Below are positions 8,440-16,970 of a stretch of DNA of 64,000 bases, piece after piece. The notes beneath the pieces were generated by a model. It had not been told where the DNA came from. It did not search any database and saw nothing but the letters and a program-made list of their open reading frames with translations. The stretch covers positions 4,092,001 to 4,156,000 of the forward strand of contig NZ_CP022753.1 of assembly GCF_002263495.1 (NCBI RefSeq). Direction: 5' to 3'. Numbering within the stretch: the stretch's first letter is position 1; each line of letters begins with the position of its first letter. The translations under genes and the position numbers were made by a program. Source of the DNA: Nocardiopsis gilva YIM 90087. Lineage in GTDB: Bacteria; Actinomycetota; Actinomycetes; Streptosporangiales; Streptosporangiaceae.

Positions 8440-8902
8440 CCAGGCCGACATCGCCGCCTCCGGTCAGCGGTGCCAAGCGGTTCCCAGGATCGGGTTCCAT
8501 CTCGGGCACAGGCTCCGGGGCTGGCTCGGCTGAGGGCTCCGGCTCAGGAGCGGGCTCGGGTTGGGGTTCGTGGACCAGCGTGGCGTCGAGCAGGCCGTTA
8601 TAGCCGTCGTGGAGCACCTGGAAGATCTCTGCCCTCGGGCCTTTGTCCTGCAGACTCCGCATTGTGGTGACGCCCACCCGAAAGCCTGAGTCGTGACGGC
8701 TGAGCTGCTGCGTGCGCATCTCGAGGTGGGCCACGCGACGGCGCAGGGCGTCGTCCGGGGCGCCATCCAGGATGACGAGCAGGGCCGGAAACCAGGTGTA
8801 GCGGTCCCTCCAGGCGGGGGTGGACCTCCAGGGGATGCTCGCGCGGCGAGCGATCCGCAGAGCAACCGCCTTCAAAATGGACGGCGCCTTCAGGGCCGTG
8901 GA
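8440..8902 (-). pseudogene. Replication-relaxation family protein fragment
   Basis: The frame from about 8902 to 8440 encodes a recognisable C-terminal part: WRDRYTWFPALLVILDGAP, a helical segment, then GVTTMRSLQDKGPRAEIF and an acidic Pro-Glu tail. These resemble replication-relaxation proteins of actinomycete integrative elements. The N-terminus is missing because the frame runs into antisense of the integrase fragment at about 8920. After 8440 the frame continues without a natural end into the IS3 remnant. It is a truncated gene. Confidence 0.5.
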
Positions 8903-8919
8903 CACGCGGCAACGGGTGA

Positions 8920-9142
8920 GATGGTGACCGACGAGGAGTTCCATTCGCCGCTCGCCAGGCTGGTCTGCTCGCTGCGGCACACCTGCGTGTCCACCTGGCT
9001 CAACGCGGGCGTATCCGAAACCCTCGGCACACGCTGGGCTGGGCACAGTGTGGCCGTGCTGAAGAAGATCTATGCCAAGTGCATCGTCGGCGAGGAGGAA
9101 CGCGCCAAGCGCCAGATCCAGGACGCGCGCCAGGCAGGCTGA
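8920..9142 (+). pseudogene. Tyrosine recombinase (phage-type integrase) C-terminal fragment
   Basis: About the last 70 codons of a tyrosine integrase end at 9142. Visible family motifs are SPLARLV, LRHTCVSTWLNAGV (active-site Arg-His), WAGHS and the nucleophile context KKIYAKC with Tyr, then an EEERAKRQI tail typical of integrases from actinomycete integrative elements. The catalytic domain's first half and the DNA-binding domains are missing. It ends 128 bases from the 3' end of the tRNA-Val, the normal place for such an integrase. Confidence 0.75.
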
Positions 9143-9270
9143 GCCTTCAGCGCGTATTTGGCGCGGTTCCTCGCTGACAGCCACCGCCCGCCACCGTCAC
9201 CCACCGAGAACAACACCGCCCCCTGACCGCTCTCTGCAGGTCAAGGGGCGATTCTCGGGGGTACGTGGGG

Positions 9271-9344
9271 TGGGCGCGAGAGGACTCGAACCTCCGACCA
9301 CCCGCTTGTAAGGCGGGGGCTCTGACCAACTGAGCTACGCGCCC
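9271..9344 (-). tRNA. tRNA-Val (anticodon TAC)
   Basis: A full cloverleaf reads on the minus strand from 9344 to 9271: acceptor stem GGGCGCG/CGCGCCC, a D-arm with GCTCAGTTGGTCAGAGC, an anticodon stem CCCGC/GCGGG with loop CTTACAA (anticodon TAC), and a T-arm with loop TTCGAGT. The discriminator base is A and no CCA is encoded. Its 3' end faces the integrase fragment, so it is a likely attachment site. Confidence 0.95.
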
Positions 9345-9523
9345 CGGTGATACGTGGCTGGTCCACTCCTCCGTCGCACACACGGAGGGACGGACAACGG
9401 AAGAAATAGTACCGGGTCCGCGCCAGCGGTGCGCCCGTCGCGGAGGGCGGGCTGGGCGCTCGGCGCGCCACGCAGGGCCGGATGTGGGCGCGTTCGGATG
9501 CGCTGGGGCAGGCCGGGCCGGGG

Positions 9524-9985
9524 TCAGGTGAGGTCCGCGAGGGCCTTGCGGTAGTCCTCGAGGCTGCGGGACTCGGAGATCGGATTGACGACCTTCCAGC
9601 GGACGACGCCCTCCGTGTCGATCAGGAAGGTGCCGCGTAGGGCGACGCCGCGCGTCTCGTCGAAGACGCCGTAGGCGTCGGCCACCTCGCCGTGTGGCCA
9701 GAAGTCCGAGAGCAGCGGGTATTCGAGGTCTTCGGCGTCGGCCCAGGCGCGGTGGGCGAACATCGAGTCGACGGAGACGCTGAGCACTTGGACGTCGTCG
9801 GTCGAGAACTCGGCGGTGTTGTCCCGCAGTTCGCGCAGCTCGCCCTGGCACACGCCGGAGAACGCCAACGGGTAGAACACCAGCAGGACGTTCTTGCGGC
9901 CGGTGAAATCCGACAGCCGGACGGTCTGCCCGTGCTGATCGGACAGCTCGAAATCGGGCGCGCTCTGGCCGACCTCGATGGACAT
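9524..9985 (-). CDS. ahpE: AhpE-type 1-Cys peroxiredoxin
   Basis: A 153-residue thioredoxin-fold peroxidase that reduces hydrogen peroxide, organic peroxides or peroxynitrite in the cytoplasm. The N-terminal APDFELSDQHGQ, the peroxidatic-Cys segment PLAFSGVCQGEL (Cys near residue 46) and LLSDFWPHGEVADAYGVF match mycobacterial AhpE closely, and the length is identical to that protein. There is no resolving Cys in the usual place, as in AhpE. I chose the ATG at 9985 because GGAG lies nine bases upstream; an ATG at 9994 abuts the same sequence. It lies downstream of the DUF3052 gene with a hairpin between. Confidence 0.9.
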   Translation of the reverse strand: MSIEVGQSAPDFELSDQHGQTVRLSDFTGRKNVLLVFYPLAFSGVCQGELRELRDNTAEFSTDDVQVLSVSVDSMFAHRAWADAEDLEYPLLSDFWPHGEVADAYGVFDETRGVALRGTFLIDTEGVVRWKVVNPISESRSLEDYRKALADLT

Positions 9986-10091
9986 TTCGGTCATCTCCAC
10001 TTCTGTGGTCCGGCCCCGCTGTCTGCGGGCACGGCACTGGCACCGCCCGCCTGACCGGGCGGGCGGTACGCTGCGCGGCTCATCTCCGAGC

Positions 10092-10116
10092 GGGCGGCGG
10101 CCGCCGGCCGCCGCCC
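10092..10116. terminator. GC-rich hairpin after the DUF3052 gene
   Basis: An 11-bp perfect stem (GGGCGGCGGCC with its complement) around a 3-base loop lies 20 bases past the DUF3052 stop. There is no T-run, as is common in actinobacterial terminators. It would separate DUF3052 from ahpE transcription. Confidence 0.6.
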
Positions 10117-10135
10117 CGGGCACGACAGGATCGAT

Positions 10136-10567
10136 TCAGCGCTGGATCTTGGGAGTGACGAGTCGAGTCCCCGCCCAGTCCGAGCCGGCGCTCACTGCAC
10201 TGGTCTGCGACAGGCCCGCCGTGGTCGCGGCCTCCGCGACGTCACTCGGCGACACGTGGCCCTCGCGCCCGGCCTTCGGGGTCAGCACCAGGATGATGCC
10301 CCCGCCTTCGACCGCGCCGAGCACATCGACCAGAACATCGGTGAGGTCGTCCTCCTCGTCGCTCCGCCACCACAGCAGGGCGGCATCGACGACGCCGTCG
10401 TAGTCCTCATCGACCAGCTCTTCACCGGTGCGTTCGGCGATCGACGTGCGAAGCTGCTCGTCGACGTCATCGTCGAACCCGAATTCCTGCACCACCTGAC
10501 CCGGCTTGAACCCGAGTCGATCGGCCAGGCCACGTTCACTTTGTGCCTGGCCCGCGGTCGCGCTCAC
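10136..10567 (-). CDS. DUF3052 family protein
   Basis: A 143-residue acidic, soluble protein. It has the family segments LADRLGFKPGQVVQEFGFDDDVD (N-terminal), VDEDYDGVVDAALLWWR (middle) and GGIILVLTPKAGREGHVSP (C-terminal). The function is not established. The family recurs beside AhpE and aceE in actinobacteria, as it does beside ahpE here. The GTG at 10567 is chosen because GGAGGA lies seven bases upstream; upstream codons lack the family pattern. Confidence 0.88.
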   Translation of the reverse strand: MSATAGQAQSERGLADRLGFKPGQVVQEFGFDDDVDEQLRTSIAERTGEELVDEDYDGVVDAALLWWRSDEEDDLTDVLVDVLGAVEGGGIILVLTPKAGREGHVSPSDVAEAATTAGLSQTSAVSAGSDWAGTRLVTPKIQR

Positions 10568-10731
10568 GAAAGTCCTCCTCCACACTTCATTCATCCTGCC
10601 GGCCCGCAATCCGTTGGGACGGGCTCGGCCCTGTACGCGGCCCCGTTACCGGGTCGATCCCGCTGTTGCTGGTTAAGTTCACACGCTGAGAGCCTGATCC
10701 GTCAACGCGTCACTGCTCCCTACCGTCTGAC

Positions 10732-11160
10732 CTACCATCCTGCTCTCTCTGCCGCACTCGTCAAGAACGACAGCCGCACGTGCCGATTCGGGTTGTCCAC
10801 GTTCAGGTCCACAATGGCGATCGATTGCCATGTTCCCAGCTCCACACGCCCGTCGATGACAGGAATCGTGGCGTAGGGAGTGATCAGCGCCGGCATGACG
10901 TGCGAACGCCCGTGTCCCGGCGAACCGTGCCGGTGCCTCCACCGGTCGTCGGCGGGGAGCAGGTCGTCCAGCGCGGCCAGCAGGTCGTCGTCGGACCCGG
11001 CCCCCAGCTCGATGAGCGCCACACCGGCGGTGGCATGCGGGACGAAGACGTGCAACAGGCCGTCTCCCCCGGCCTCAGCGGCGAAGTCGCGGCACGCCCC
11101 GGTGATGTCGGTGATGCTCTCCGAACCTCCGGTATGGAGGTCGAGAAGTTTTGTCCGCAT
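10732..11160 (-). CDS. YjbQ/UPF0047 family protein
   Basis: A 142-residue single-domain protein of the YjbQ family. Family landmarks are VFVPHATAGVALIELG (residues 40-55), DRWRHRHGSPGHGRSHVMPALI with several conserved His, and LGTWQSIAIVDLN near the C-terminus. Members are reported to act as secondary thiamine phosphate synthases; the true physiological role is unclear. ATG at 11160 gives the usual family length, although no strong ribosome binding site precedes it. No thiamine riboswitch is visible upstream. Confidence 0.88.
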   Translation of the reverse strand: MRTKLLDLHTGGSESITDITGACRDFAAEAGGDGLLHVFVPHATAGVALIELGAGSDDDLLAALDDLLPADDRWRHRHGSPGHGRSHVMPALITPYATIPVIDGRVELGTWQSIAIVDLNVDNPNRHVRLSFLTSAAERAGW

Positions 11161-11354
11161 GTGGCAACGGTTACCCACGCGGCCTCCACTTGCAACCATG
11201 ACCACGCGCACGGTGTCGCCCGGACCGGGTCCACCCGCACCCGCCGGTCGCGCCATACTCGGGGCCAGGAACCGTCCCCGGACGATCATTCGGGCGTGTT
11301 CCCCCGCAACGACGGGCACAGTTCGGTACGGCAGGCACGACACAAGGGGTGGAT

Positions 11355-13259
11355 GTGGGCGCTGCGTTGCGGCTCGGTCCCATGCTTCGGAACGTGACCG
11401 ACACAACGGCGACCATCTGGCTGGAGACCGACGCACCGTGCCGGGTGACGGTCTCCGCACGGGAGGACGCCAGTGTGGGCGAGGTCGCGCATGCCGGCGC
11501 CTTCACGGCGCACGCGCGGACGTTCACCGTGCACGGCCACCACTACGCCCTGTGCGACCTGTCCGGACTCCCGCCCGGTGCGACGCTCTCCTACGAGGTG
11601 CGCCTCGACGACGCCGTGGTGTGGCCACAACCGGACGCGCCCCACCCGCCGAGTTTCGTACGCACCTTGAACCACGCGGAGCCGACCCGGATCCTTTTCG
11701 GCTCCTGCCACACACCCACCGACCACGTCCCCGCCGCCGTTGAGCGCTACGGCCCGGACATGCTCCGTGCCTACGCTCTGCGCCTCGCGGAGCGGCGCCG
11801 GGCGGGCGAGGGCGCCGAGCCGACGGTGCTGCTCCTCATCGGCGACCAGGTCTATGCCGACGAGCTGCAGCCGCGAATGCGGGAGTTCCTGCGGGCAAGC
11901 CGCGCGGGAGGTGTGGGGGCGGCCACCAGCCCCGCTGCCGACCCCGCCCGGCGCGGCGCGGGTGCGGACCGCCCGGAGGGCACGGAGGCCGACGACCCCG
12001 CCGACGCCCGTGTCCGCACCGACCGCTCGGACCGCACGCACGCCACCCGTCCCCCCGACGACGAGGTCGTCTTCTTCGACGAATACGCCGAGCTCTACCG
12101 GCAGGCGTGGTCCGACCCCGATCTGCGCTGGCTGCTGTCCACCGTCCCCACCCTGATGCTCTTCGACGACCACGACATCCGGGACGACTGGAACACGTCC
12201 GGCTCCTGGCGGCGCGACATCGCCCGCACCCCCTGGTGGGCACGGCGCATCACCTCCGGGCTCGGCGCCTACTGGATCTACCAGCACCTGGGCAATCTCC
12301 GTCCCGACCAACGCGCCGCCGACCCCGTGTTCGCCGACGTGCGGACGGAGACGGGCCCGGGGCGGGACGGCGGCGGAGAGCCTGAGCCGGGGCACCGGGA
12401 CGCCGCCGAGGTCGTCGACGCGTTCGCCTGGCGGGCGCATGAGGAGCCCACGACCTACAGCTGGTCCTACCGGTTCGACATCGGACGCACCCGGGTCCTC
12501 ATGGTGGACACGCGCTGCGGGCGCGACGTCGACGACGACGCGCGCCGTTCCATGCTCGACCGTACGGACGCCGCGTGGCTCGACGCACAGCTGACCGGCG
12601 ATGTCGATCACCTCATCGTGGCCAGCACCCTGCCCTTCCTGCTGCCCACCGCCGTGCACCATCTGGAGGCGTGGAACGAGGCCGTGTGCGCCGGACGGTG
12701 GGGGCGGGCGCTCCGCGGCTTCGGCGAGCGGCTCCGCCGCGAAGTCGACCTGGAGCACTGGGCGGCCTTCCAGCGCTCGTTCCACGCCCTCGCGGACACG
12801 GTGCTCGGTATCGCGGCGGGCGAGCGCGGCGCCCCGCCGGCCACCGTGCTGTTCCTCGGCGGGGACGTGCACTTCTCCTACCTCGCTCAGGCGCGTCCCC
12901 GCAGCGGTGCGGCACGCCCGTCGGCCACACGGATCACCCAGCTCGTGTGCTCACCGACGTGCAACCGCCTGCCCCCGCTGATGCGCCGCCTCACTTCGCT
13001 GTCGACACTGCGCCTCGCGGGTGGGGTGGGGGCCGTGCTGTCGCGCCTCGCCGGGGTCCGCCGACCGCCGCTGAGCTGGCGGCTGGCGGAGGGTCCGAAA
13101 TACCAGAACGCGCTGGCCACTCTGGTCCTGGACGGGCGCCGGGCCGAGGTGTGCTGGGAGCACGTTCCGCACGCCTCGGCCGCGGTCCGGAACGATCCGG
13201 ATGGGAGGCCGCCCCGCCCGCCGGTCGCCGAGCTGATGCGCCGGACACTGTCCGGATAA
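11355..13259 (+). CDS. PhoD-type alkaline phosphatase/metallophosphoesterase
   Basis: A 634-residue protein. The first 105 residues form a fibronectin-like N-terminal domain (VTDTTATIWLET) typical of PhoD. The metallophosphoesterase core carries GSCHTP, GDQVYADEL (about 160), FDDHDIRDDW (about 270) and GGDVHFSYLA (about 497), the metal ligands of the family. There is no signal peptide or twin arginine, unlike secreted PhoD, so it probably acts in the cytoplasm. An Asp/Arg-rich insertion (about residues 190-235) separates the first motifs. GTG at 11355 has AAGGGG five bases upstream; GTG 11349 is the alternative. It is divergent from yjbQ. Confidence 0.85.
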   Translation: MGAALRLGPMLRNVTDTTATIWLETDAPCRVTVSAREDASVGEVAHAGAFTAHARTFTVHGHHYALCDLSGLPPGATLSYEVRLDDAVVWPQPDAPHPPSFVRTLNHAEPTRILFGSCHTPTDHVPAAVERYGPDMLRAYALRLAERRRAGEGAEPTVLLLIGDQVYADELQPRMREFLRASRAGGVGAATSPAADPARRGAGADRPEGTEADDPADARVRTDRSDRTHATRPPDDEVVFFDEYAELYRQAWSDPDLRWLLSTVPTLMLFDDHDIRDDWNTSGSWRRDIARTPWWARRITSGLGAYWIYQHLGNLRPDQRAADPVFADVRTETGPGRDGGGEPEPGHRDAAEVVDAFAWRAHEEPTTYSWSYRFDIGRTRVLMVDTRCGRDVDDDARRSMLDRTDAAWLDAQLTGDVDHLIVASTLPFLLPTAVHHLEAWNEAVCAGRWGRALRGFGERLRREVDLEHWAAFQRSFHALADTVLGIAAGERGAPPATVLFLGGDVHFSYLAQARPRSGAARPSATRITQLVCSPTCNRLPPLMRRLTSLSTLRLAGGVGAVLSRLAGVRRPPLSWRLAEGPKYQNALATLVLDGRRAEVCWEHVPHASAAVRNDPDGRPPRPPVAELMRRTLSG

Positions 13260-13330
13260 CCATCGCCACGCCCTACGAGCCGCGGTGCGTCGGCCGGTCC
13301 GCCGCGATCGCCCGTGCTTTTCCCTCGCCC

Positions 13331-14173
13331 TCACGGCACCTGGTAGTCGGTGTCGCGCGCGTCGGTGATCGCCATATGGCCCGGGGCGTGCGAAATCGCG
13401 AACTCCGGAGCCGACGCCATGATGGCGGCCTGCGGGGTGACCCCGCAGGCCCAGAATACGGGAATCTCGCCCGCGCGAACCTCCACGGGCTCGCCGAAGT
13501 CGGGGCGGTCGAGGTCGGCGATACCGAGGGCGGCCGGGTCGCCCACGTGTACCGGCGCACCGTGCACCGCCGGGTAGCGGGAGCTGATACGGACGGCGTC
13601 GGCGACCCGGTCGGCGGGGATCGGCCGCATCGAGACCACCAGGGGGCCGCGCAGGCGCCCAGCGGGGCGGCACCGCCGGTCGGTGCGGTACATCGCGACG
13701 TTGCCGCCGGTCTCCAGATGCCGGAGCGGGATCCCGGCCCTCAGCATCGGGACCTCAAAGGTGAAGCTGCACCCGATGAGGAACGACACCAGGTCGCGGC
13801 GCCAGACGTCGCGGACGTCGTCGGGCTCGGCGACCAGTACGCCGTTGGCGTAGACACGGTAGGCGGGCAGGTCGGTGCGCAGATCCCCGGCGAAGATCGA
13901 GGCGCGCGTGTCGCCCGGTTCGGTGACGTCGAGCACCGGGCAAGCCTTGGCGTTGCGCTGGGTGAAGAGCAGGACCTCGTAGGCCAGGTCGCGCGGTACG
14001 GCGATCAGGTTGGCCTGGGCGTATCCAGCGCAGTACCCGGAGGTGGTCATCCGCGTGCCCCGGCGGAACAGCGCCCTCGCCTGCTCTGGGCGCAGCTCAG
14101 CGGGAGGTGTGGAGGCGCCGGATCCGAGGCCGCGGCCGGCGCCGGTGCCGGCGTCGGAGTCGTCAGCGGTCAT
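13331..14173 (-). CDS. DUF1445 putative hydro-lyase, D-glutamate cyclase-like
   Basis: A 280-residue soluble protein of the DUF1445 (D-glutamate cyclase/putative hydro-lyase) family. Recognisable segments are [36 protein letters not shown] (about residue 130) and [11 protein letters not shown] near the C-terminus, with conserved cysteines in the last three. In characterised homologues D-glutamate is cyclised to 5-oxo-D-proline. It is the last gene of the pxp operon, which fits production or scavenging of 5-oxoproline. ATG at 14173 is preceded by GGAG; an upstream GTG (14206) is less likely. A 236-base gap separates it from pxpC, in which I see no gene. Confidence 0.85.
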   Translation of the reverse strand: MTADDSDAGTGAGRGLGSGASTPPAELRPEQARALFRRGTRMTTSGYCAGYAQANLIAVPRDLAYEVLLFTQRNAKACPVLDVTEPGDTRASIFAGDLRTDLPAYRVYANGVLVAEPDDVRDVWRRDLVSFLIGCSFTFEVPMLRAGIPLRHLETGGNVAMYRTDRRCRPAGRLRGPLVVSMRPIPADRVADAVRISSRYPAVHGAPVHVGDPAALGIADLDRPDFGEPVEVRAGEIPVFWACGVTPQAAIMASAPEFAISHAPGHMAITDARDTDYQVP

Positions 14174-14409
14174 GGGGCTGCTCCGTGTTCGCGTCGATAC
14201 GGTCATTCGTCTCCATCGTCATCCCCTCGGGGTCGACGGTGCTGTCCGCTGTCCGAAGAGCCGCTGCGGTTTCGGGCTGTCGGGGTGTCGTGCCGCCAAT
14301 GGGGAGTGCCGGCCAGACGTCGGCGGCAGCGGACGCGGATTCGGCCAGCCGAAACCGCGTTCCTCAGTGGTGAGGTACCCCCGGCCATCCCTCCCACCCG
14401 GCACCACCT

Positions 14410-15342
14410 TCACCGCGGCCGAGCGCCGGGCGCGCGCCATGGCCGAAATCTCAGACGCGTGCCCGGACGAGCCTGGGCCGCGCGCGGAAGATCGGCGGCG
14501 ACCACCACCGCGATGACCGGATACCCGCCGGTGACCGGGTGGTCGGCGAGGAACAGAACGGGGTCCCCAGCAGGTGGGATTTGCAGCGAACCGGGCACCA
14601 TGCCCTCGCTGGGCAGCTCCTCGTGCTTGGCCCGGCGCAGCTCAGGGCCGGCGAGCCGCGCGCCGACCCGGTCACTGCGGCCAGTCACCTCGAAAGCGTG
14701 GCCGAAGAGCGCCTCCAGCGCACCGGGGTGGAACCAGTCATCGCGCGGGCCGGGAGCGACGCGCAGGTCGATCTCGTCGCCGGGGACGGCGGGCACCGGA
14801 GCGTGGTCGAGCACCGGAAACTCCGCCGGTGGCGCGCCCACGGGGAGGACGTCGCCGGGGGCGGGGAGGTCGGGGCCGAGCCCGGCGAGCGTGTCGGTGC
14901 TGCGCGAGCCGAGCACCGGAGGAACGTCGATCCCGCCGCGCACGGCCACATAGGCGCGCAGTCCGCGGGTCGGCGTGCCCAAGCGCAGCTGCGCACCGTC
15001 GGGCAGGTGCAGCACCGTGTTCATCGCGGCGTGCATCGCGGCGCCGCGCCCGTCGACGGTGATCGGCCCGGGGGCGCCGGTGATCGCGACGGTGACCGCG
15101 CCGCGCGTGCGCACGGCGAGACCACCGAGGGTCACCTCCAGGGCGGCCGCGCCGGGCGGGTTGGCCAGCAGGCGGTTGGCCAGTGCGTAGGAGACGCCGT
15201 CGGCCGCCCCCGAGCGGCCGATACCGAGTGACGCGTGCCCGATCCGACCGCTGTCCTGCACCGTGGTCAGCGGTCCGGTGCGCAGCACTTCCAGCCCCGC
15301 CGCGCAGGCCGTATCCGTCATGCCCGCCATGTCGCCGGCCAT
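14410..15342 (-). CDS. pxpC: 5-oxoprolinase subunit PxpC (biotin-dependent carboxyltransferase family)
   Basis: A protein of about 310 residues matching PxpC/KipA (allophanate hydrolase subunit 2 superfamily). The N-terminal LEVLRTGPLTTVQDSGRIGHASLGI, then SGAADGVSYALANRLL, YVAVRGGIDVPPVLGSRSTD and LADHPVTGGYPVIAVV are family signatures. With PxpB and PxpA it forms the ATP-dependent bacterial 5-oxoprolinase that opens 5-oxoproline to glutamate. Three in-frame ATGs (15342, 15330, 15321) are possible; I chose the first because a GAGGGGG run sits directly before it. It is third among the pxp genes of the operon. Confidence 0.88.
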   Translation of the reverse strand: MAGDMAGMTDTACAAGLEVLRTGPLTTVQDSGRIGHASLGIGRSGAADGVSYALANRLLANPPGAAALEVTLGGLAVRTRGAVTVAITGAPGPITVDGRGAAMHAAMNTVLHLPDGAQLRLGTPTRGLRAYVAVRGGIDVPPVLGSRSTDTLAGLGPDLPAPGDVLPVGAPPAEFPVLDHAPVPAVPGDEIDLRVAPGPRDDWFHPGALEALFGHAFEVTGRSDRVGARLAGPELRRAKHEELPSEGMVPGSLQIPPAGDPVLFLADHPVTGGYPVIAVVVAADLPRAAQARPGTRLRFRPWRAPGARPR

Positions 15343-15454
15343 CCCCCTCGTGTTCCCCTCGTCGTCTCTCCCGGCCCGCCCCCGGACCGCTCGTTGTGCC
15401 ACCGGCGTGCGCCCGTGCCCGTGCATCAGCCCCGGCCTCGTGCCGGGGATCCGG

Positions 15455-16060
15455 TCAGGCCTCCCGGAAGCGCAGCCGCATCCCCGGACGCAGCAGACCC
15501 GGCGGGTCGCGCTCCAGGTCCCAGATCACGGCGTCGGTGTGCCCCAGCAGCTGCCATCCGCCGGGCGAGCTGCGCGGGTAGACGCCGGTGAACCGCCCGG
15601 CCAGCGCCACGGCCCCGGCCGGGACACGGGTGCGCGCCTCGGCCCGGCGCGGGACGTCGAGCCGGGGGTCACCGCCGACCAGATAGCCGAACCCGGGCGC
15701 GAAGCCGCAGAACGCGACGGTCCAGACGGCGCCGGTGTGCGCGGCGACGACGTCGCGCTCGCTTATCCCGGTGTGCGCGGAGATGTCGGCGAGATCGGCC
15801 CCGCTGTAGTCGACCTCGATCTCCGCCTCGTCCACGCTGTCCGGTCGCACGGCGCGCGGGCGCAGCCGCCGTACCGCGGCGGCCACGGCCGCGGCGTCAC
15901 CGTCCTCTGCCAGGCGCACCATCACCGTGCGGGCGGCCGGAACGACCTCGGCCACCCCTGGCGGCGGGTCCTCGGACAGGGCACCGTGCAGGGCCAGAAC
16001 CTCGTCGAGGTCGGCCACCTCGATGAGGACACCGGCGTCAGCGCAGCTCAGCACGCGCAT
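15455..16060 (-). CDS. pxpB: 5-oxoprolinase subunit PxpB
   Basis: A 201-residue protein of the PxpB/KipI (allophanate hydrolase subunit 1) family. The signatures AFCGFAPGFGYLVGGDPRLDVPRR and VALAGRFTGVYPRSSPGGWQLLG sit in the C-terminal half; the N-terminal third is the alpha/beta part. It partners PxpC, and together with PxpA hydrolyses 5-oxoproline using ATP. ATG at 16060 follows GGAGG with a 5-base spacer, which excludes the longer upstream frame. It sits 64 bases downstream of pxpA. Confidence 0.9.
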   Translation of the reverse strand: MRVLSCADAGVLIEVADLDEVLALHGALSEDPPPGVAEVVPAARTVMVRLAEDGDAAAVAAAVRRLRPRAVRPDSVDEAEIEVDYSGADLADISAHTGISERDVVAAHTGAVWTVAFCGFAPGFGYLVGGDPRLDVPRRAEARTRVPAGAVALAGRFTGVYPRSSPGGWQLLGHTDAVIWDLERDPPGLLRPGMRLRFREA

Positions 16061-16124
16061 GTTGGCCTCCTGGAACGGGGACGCGGGATCGGCGCCATCG
16101 GTGGGATCCGTGGGATCGGCACGG

Positions 16125-16895
16125 TCACGATGCCGGGACGGCGGCGAACGGGGCGATGGCCACGCCCGCCGAGCCGAGCCGGTCGGCGACGGTCCGGGCG
16201 ATGTGCACCGCTCCGGGGCTGTCGCCGTGGACACACAGCGAGTCGGCCTCGATCAGCACCGGGGTGCCGTCGACGGCGGTGACGGGTTGCCGTCGGACGA
16301 TGCGCAGGCATCGCTCCGCGATCTCGGCGGCGTCGTGGAGGACCGCCCCCGACGCGCCGCGCGGAACCAGGGTGCCCTCGGGCGTATAGGCGCGGTCGGC
16401 GAACGCCTCCTGGATCGTGCTCAGCCCGGCCTCCTCGGCGAGGCGCAGCCACGCCGACCCGGGCAGGCCCATGACGGGAAGGGCCGGGTCATAGGCGAGG
16501 ACCGCCTCGACCACCGCGGCGGCCTGCTCCTCATGGCGCACGATCGCGTTGTACAGCGCCCCGTGCGGCTTGACGTAGCGGACCCGGTCCCCGGACACGC
16601 GGGCCATCGCGTCCAGCGCACCGATCTGGTAAAGGACGTCGTTGGTCAGGTCCGCGGGCGGCACGTCGATGAAGCGCCGCCCGAACCCGGCGAGATCGCG
16701 GTAGCCGACCTGCGCACCGATGGTCACGCCGCGCTCGACGGCCTGTTCGCAGGTCGTCCGCAGCACCGTCGGGTCCCCCGCGTGGAAGCCGCAGGCGACG
16801 TTGGCGCTGGTCACGATGGACAGCAGGGCCGCGTCGTCGCCGAGCTCCCAGCGGCCGAAGCTCTCCCCGAGGTCGGAGTTGAGGTCGATACGCAC
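16125..16895 (-). CDS. pxpA: 5-oxoprolinase subunit PxpA (LamB/YcsF family)
   Basis: A 256-residue protein with the whole LamB/YcsF signature: N-terminal [14 protein letters not shown], then [37 protein letters not shown] and VHGDSPGAV near the end. These Asp/His residues build the polysaccharide deacetylase-like active site of the 5-oxoprolinase complex. The start is GTG at 16895, with GGAG ten bases upstream; it preserves the conserved N-terminus. It follows the permease gene by 75 bases and leads the three subunit genes. Confidence 0.92.
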   Translation of the reverse strand: MRIDLNSDLGESFGRWELGDDAALLSIVTSANVACGFHAGDPTVLRTTCEQAVERGVTIGAQVGYRDLAGFGRRFIDVPPADLTNDVLYQIGALDAMARVSGDRVRYVKPHGALYNAIVRHEEQAAAVVEAVLAYDPALPVMGLPGSAWLRLAEEAGLSTIQEAFADRAYTPEGTLVPRGASGAVLHDAAEIAERCLRIVRRQPVTAVDGTPVLIEADSLCVHGDSPGAVHIARTVADRLGSAGVAIAPFAAVPAS

Positions 16896-16970
16896 GTCAG
16901 CGGGTCTCCTTGTCTCGCGTAGTGTCGTGGTGAGCGGGGTGGGCCAGGGGCGGGGCGGCGGCCTGGAGCG

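Noticed and set aside
8297-8440. A second open segment reading HPELDVDWDDELPP and an EARWPWGDEGP stretch
   Set aside because: It looks coding-like for about 37 codons but lacks a start and a recognisable family. It may be another scrap of the integrated element.
9345-9523. Second tRNA next to tRNA-Val
   Set aside because: No further T-loop or cloverleaf could be found on either strand.
10568-11354. Thiamine riboswitch near the yjbQ gene
   Set aside because: YjbQ is linked to thiamine phosphate, but I could not find the conserved TPP core elements in the upstream sequence.
11286-12872. A 528-residue minus-strand frame
   Set aside because: It is antisense to the PhoD-type gene and carries no motifs.
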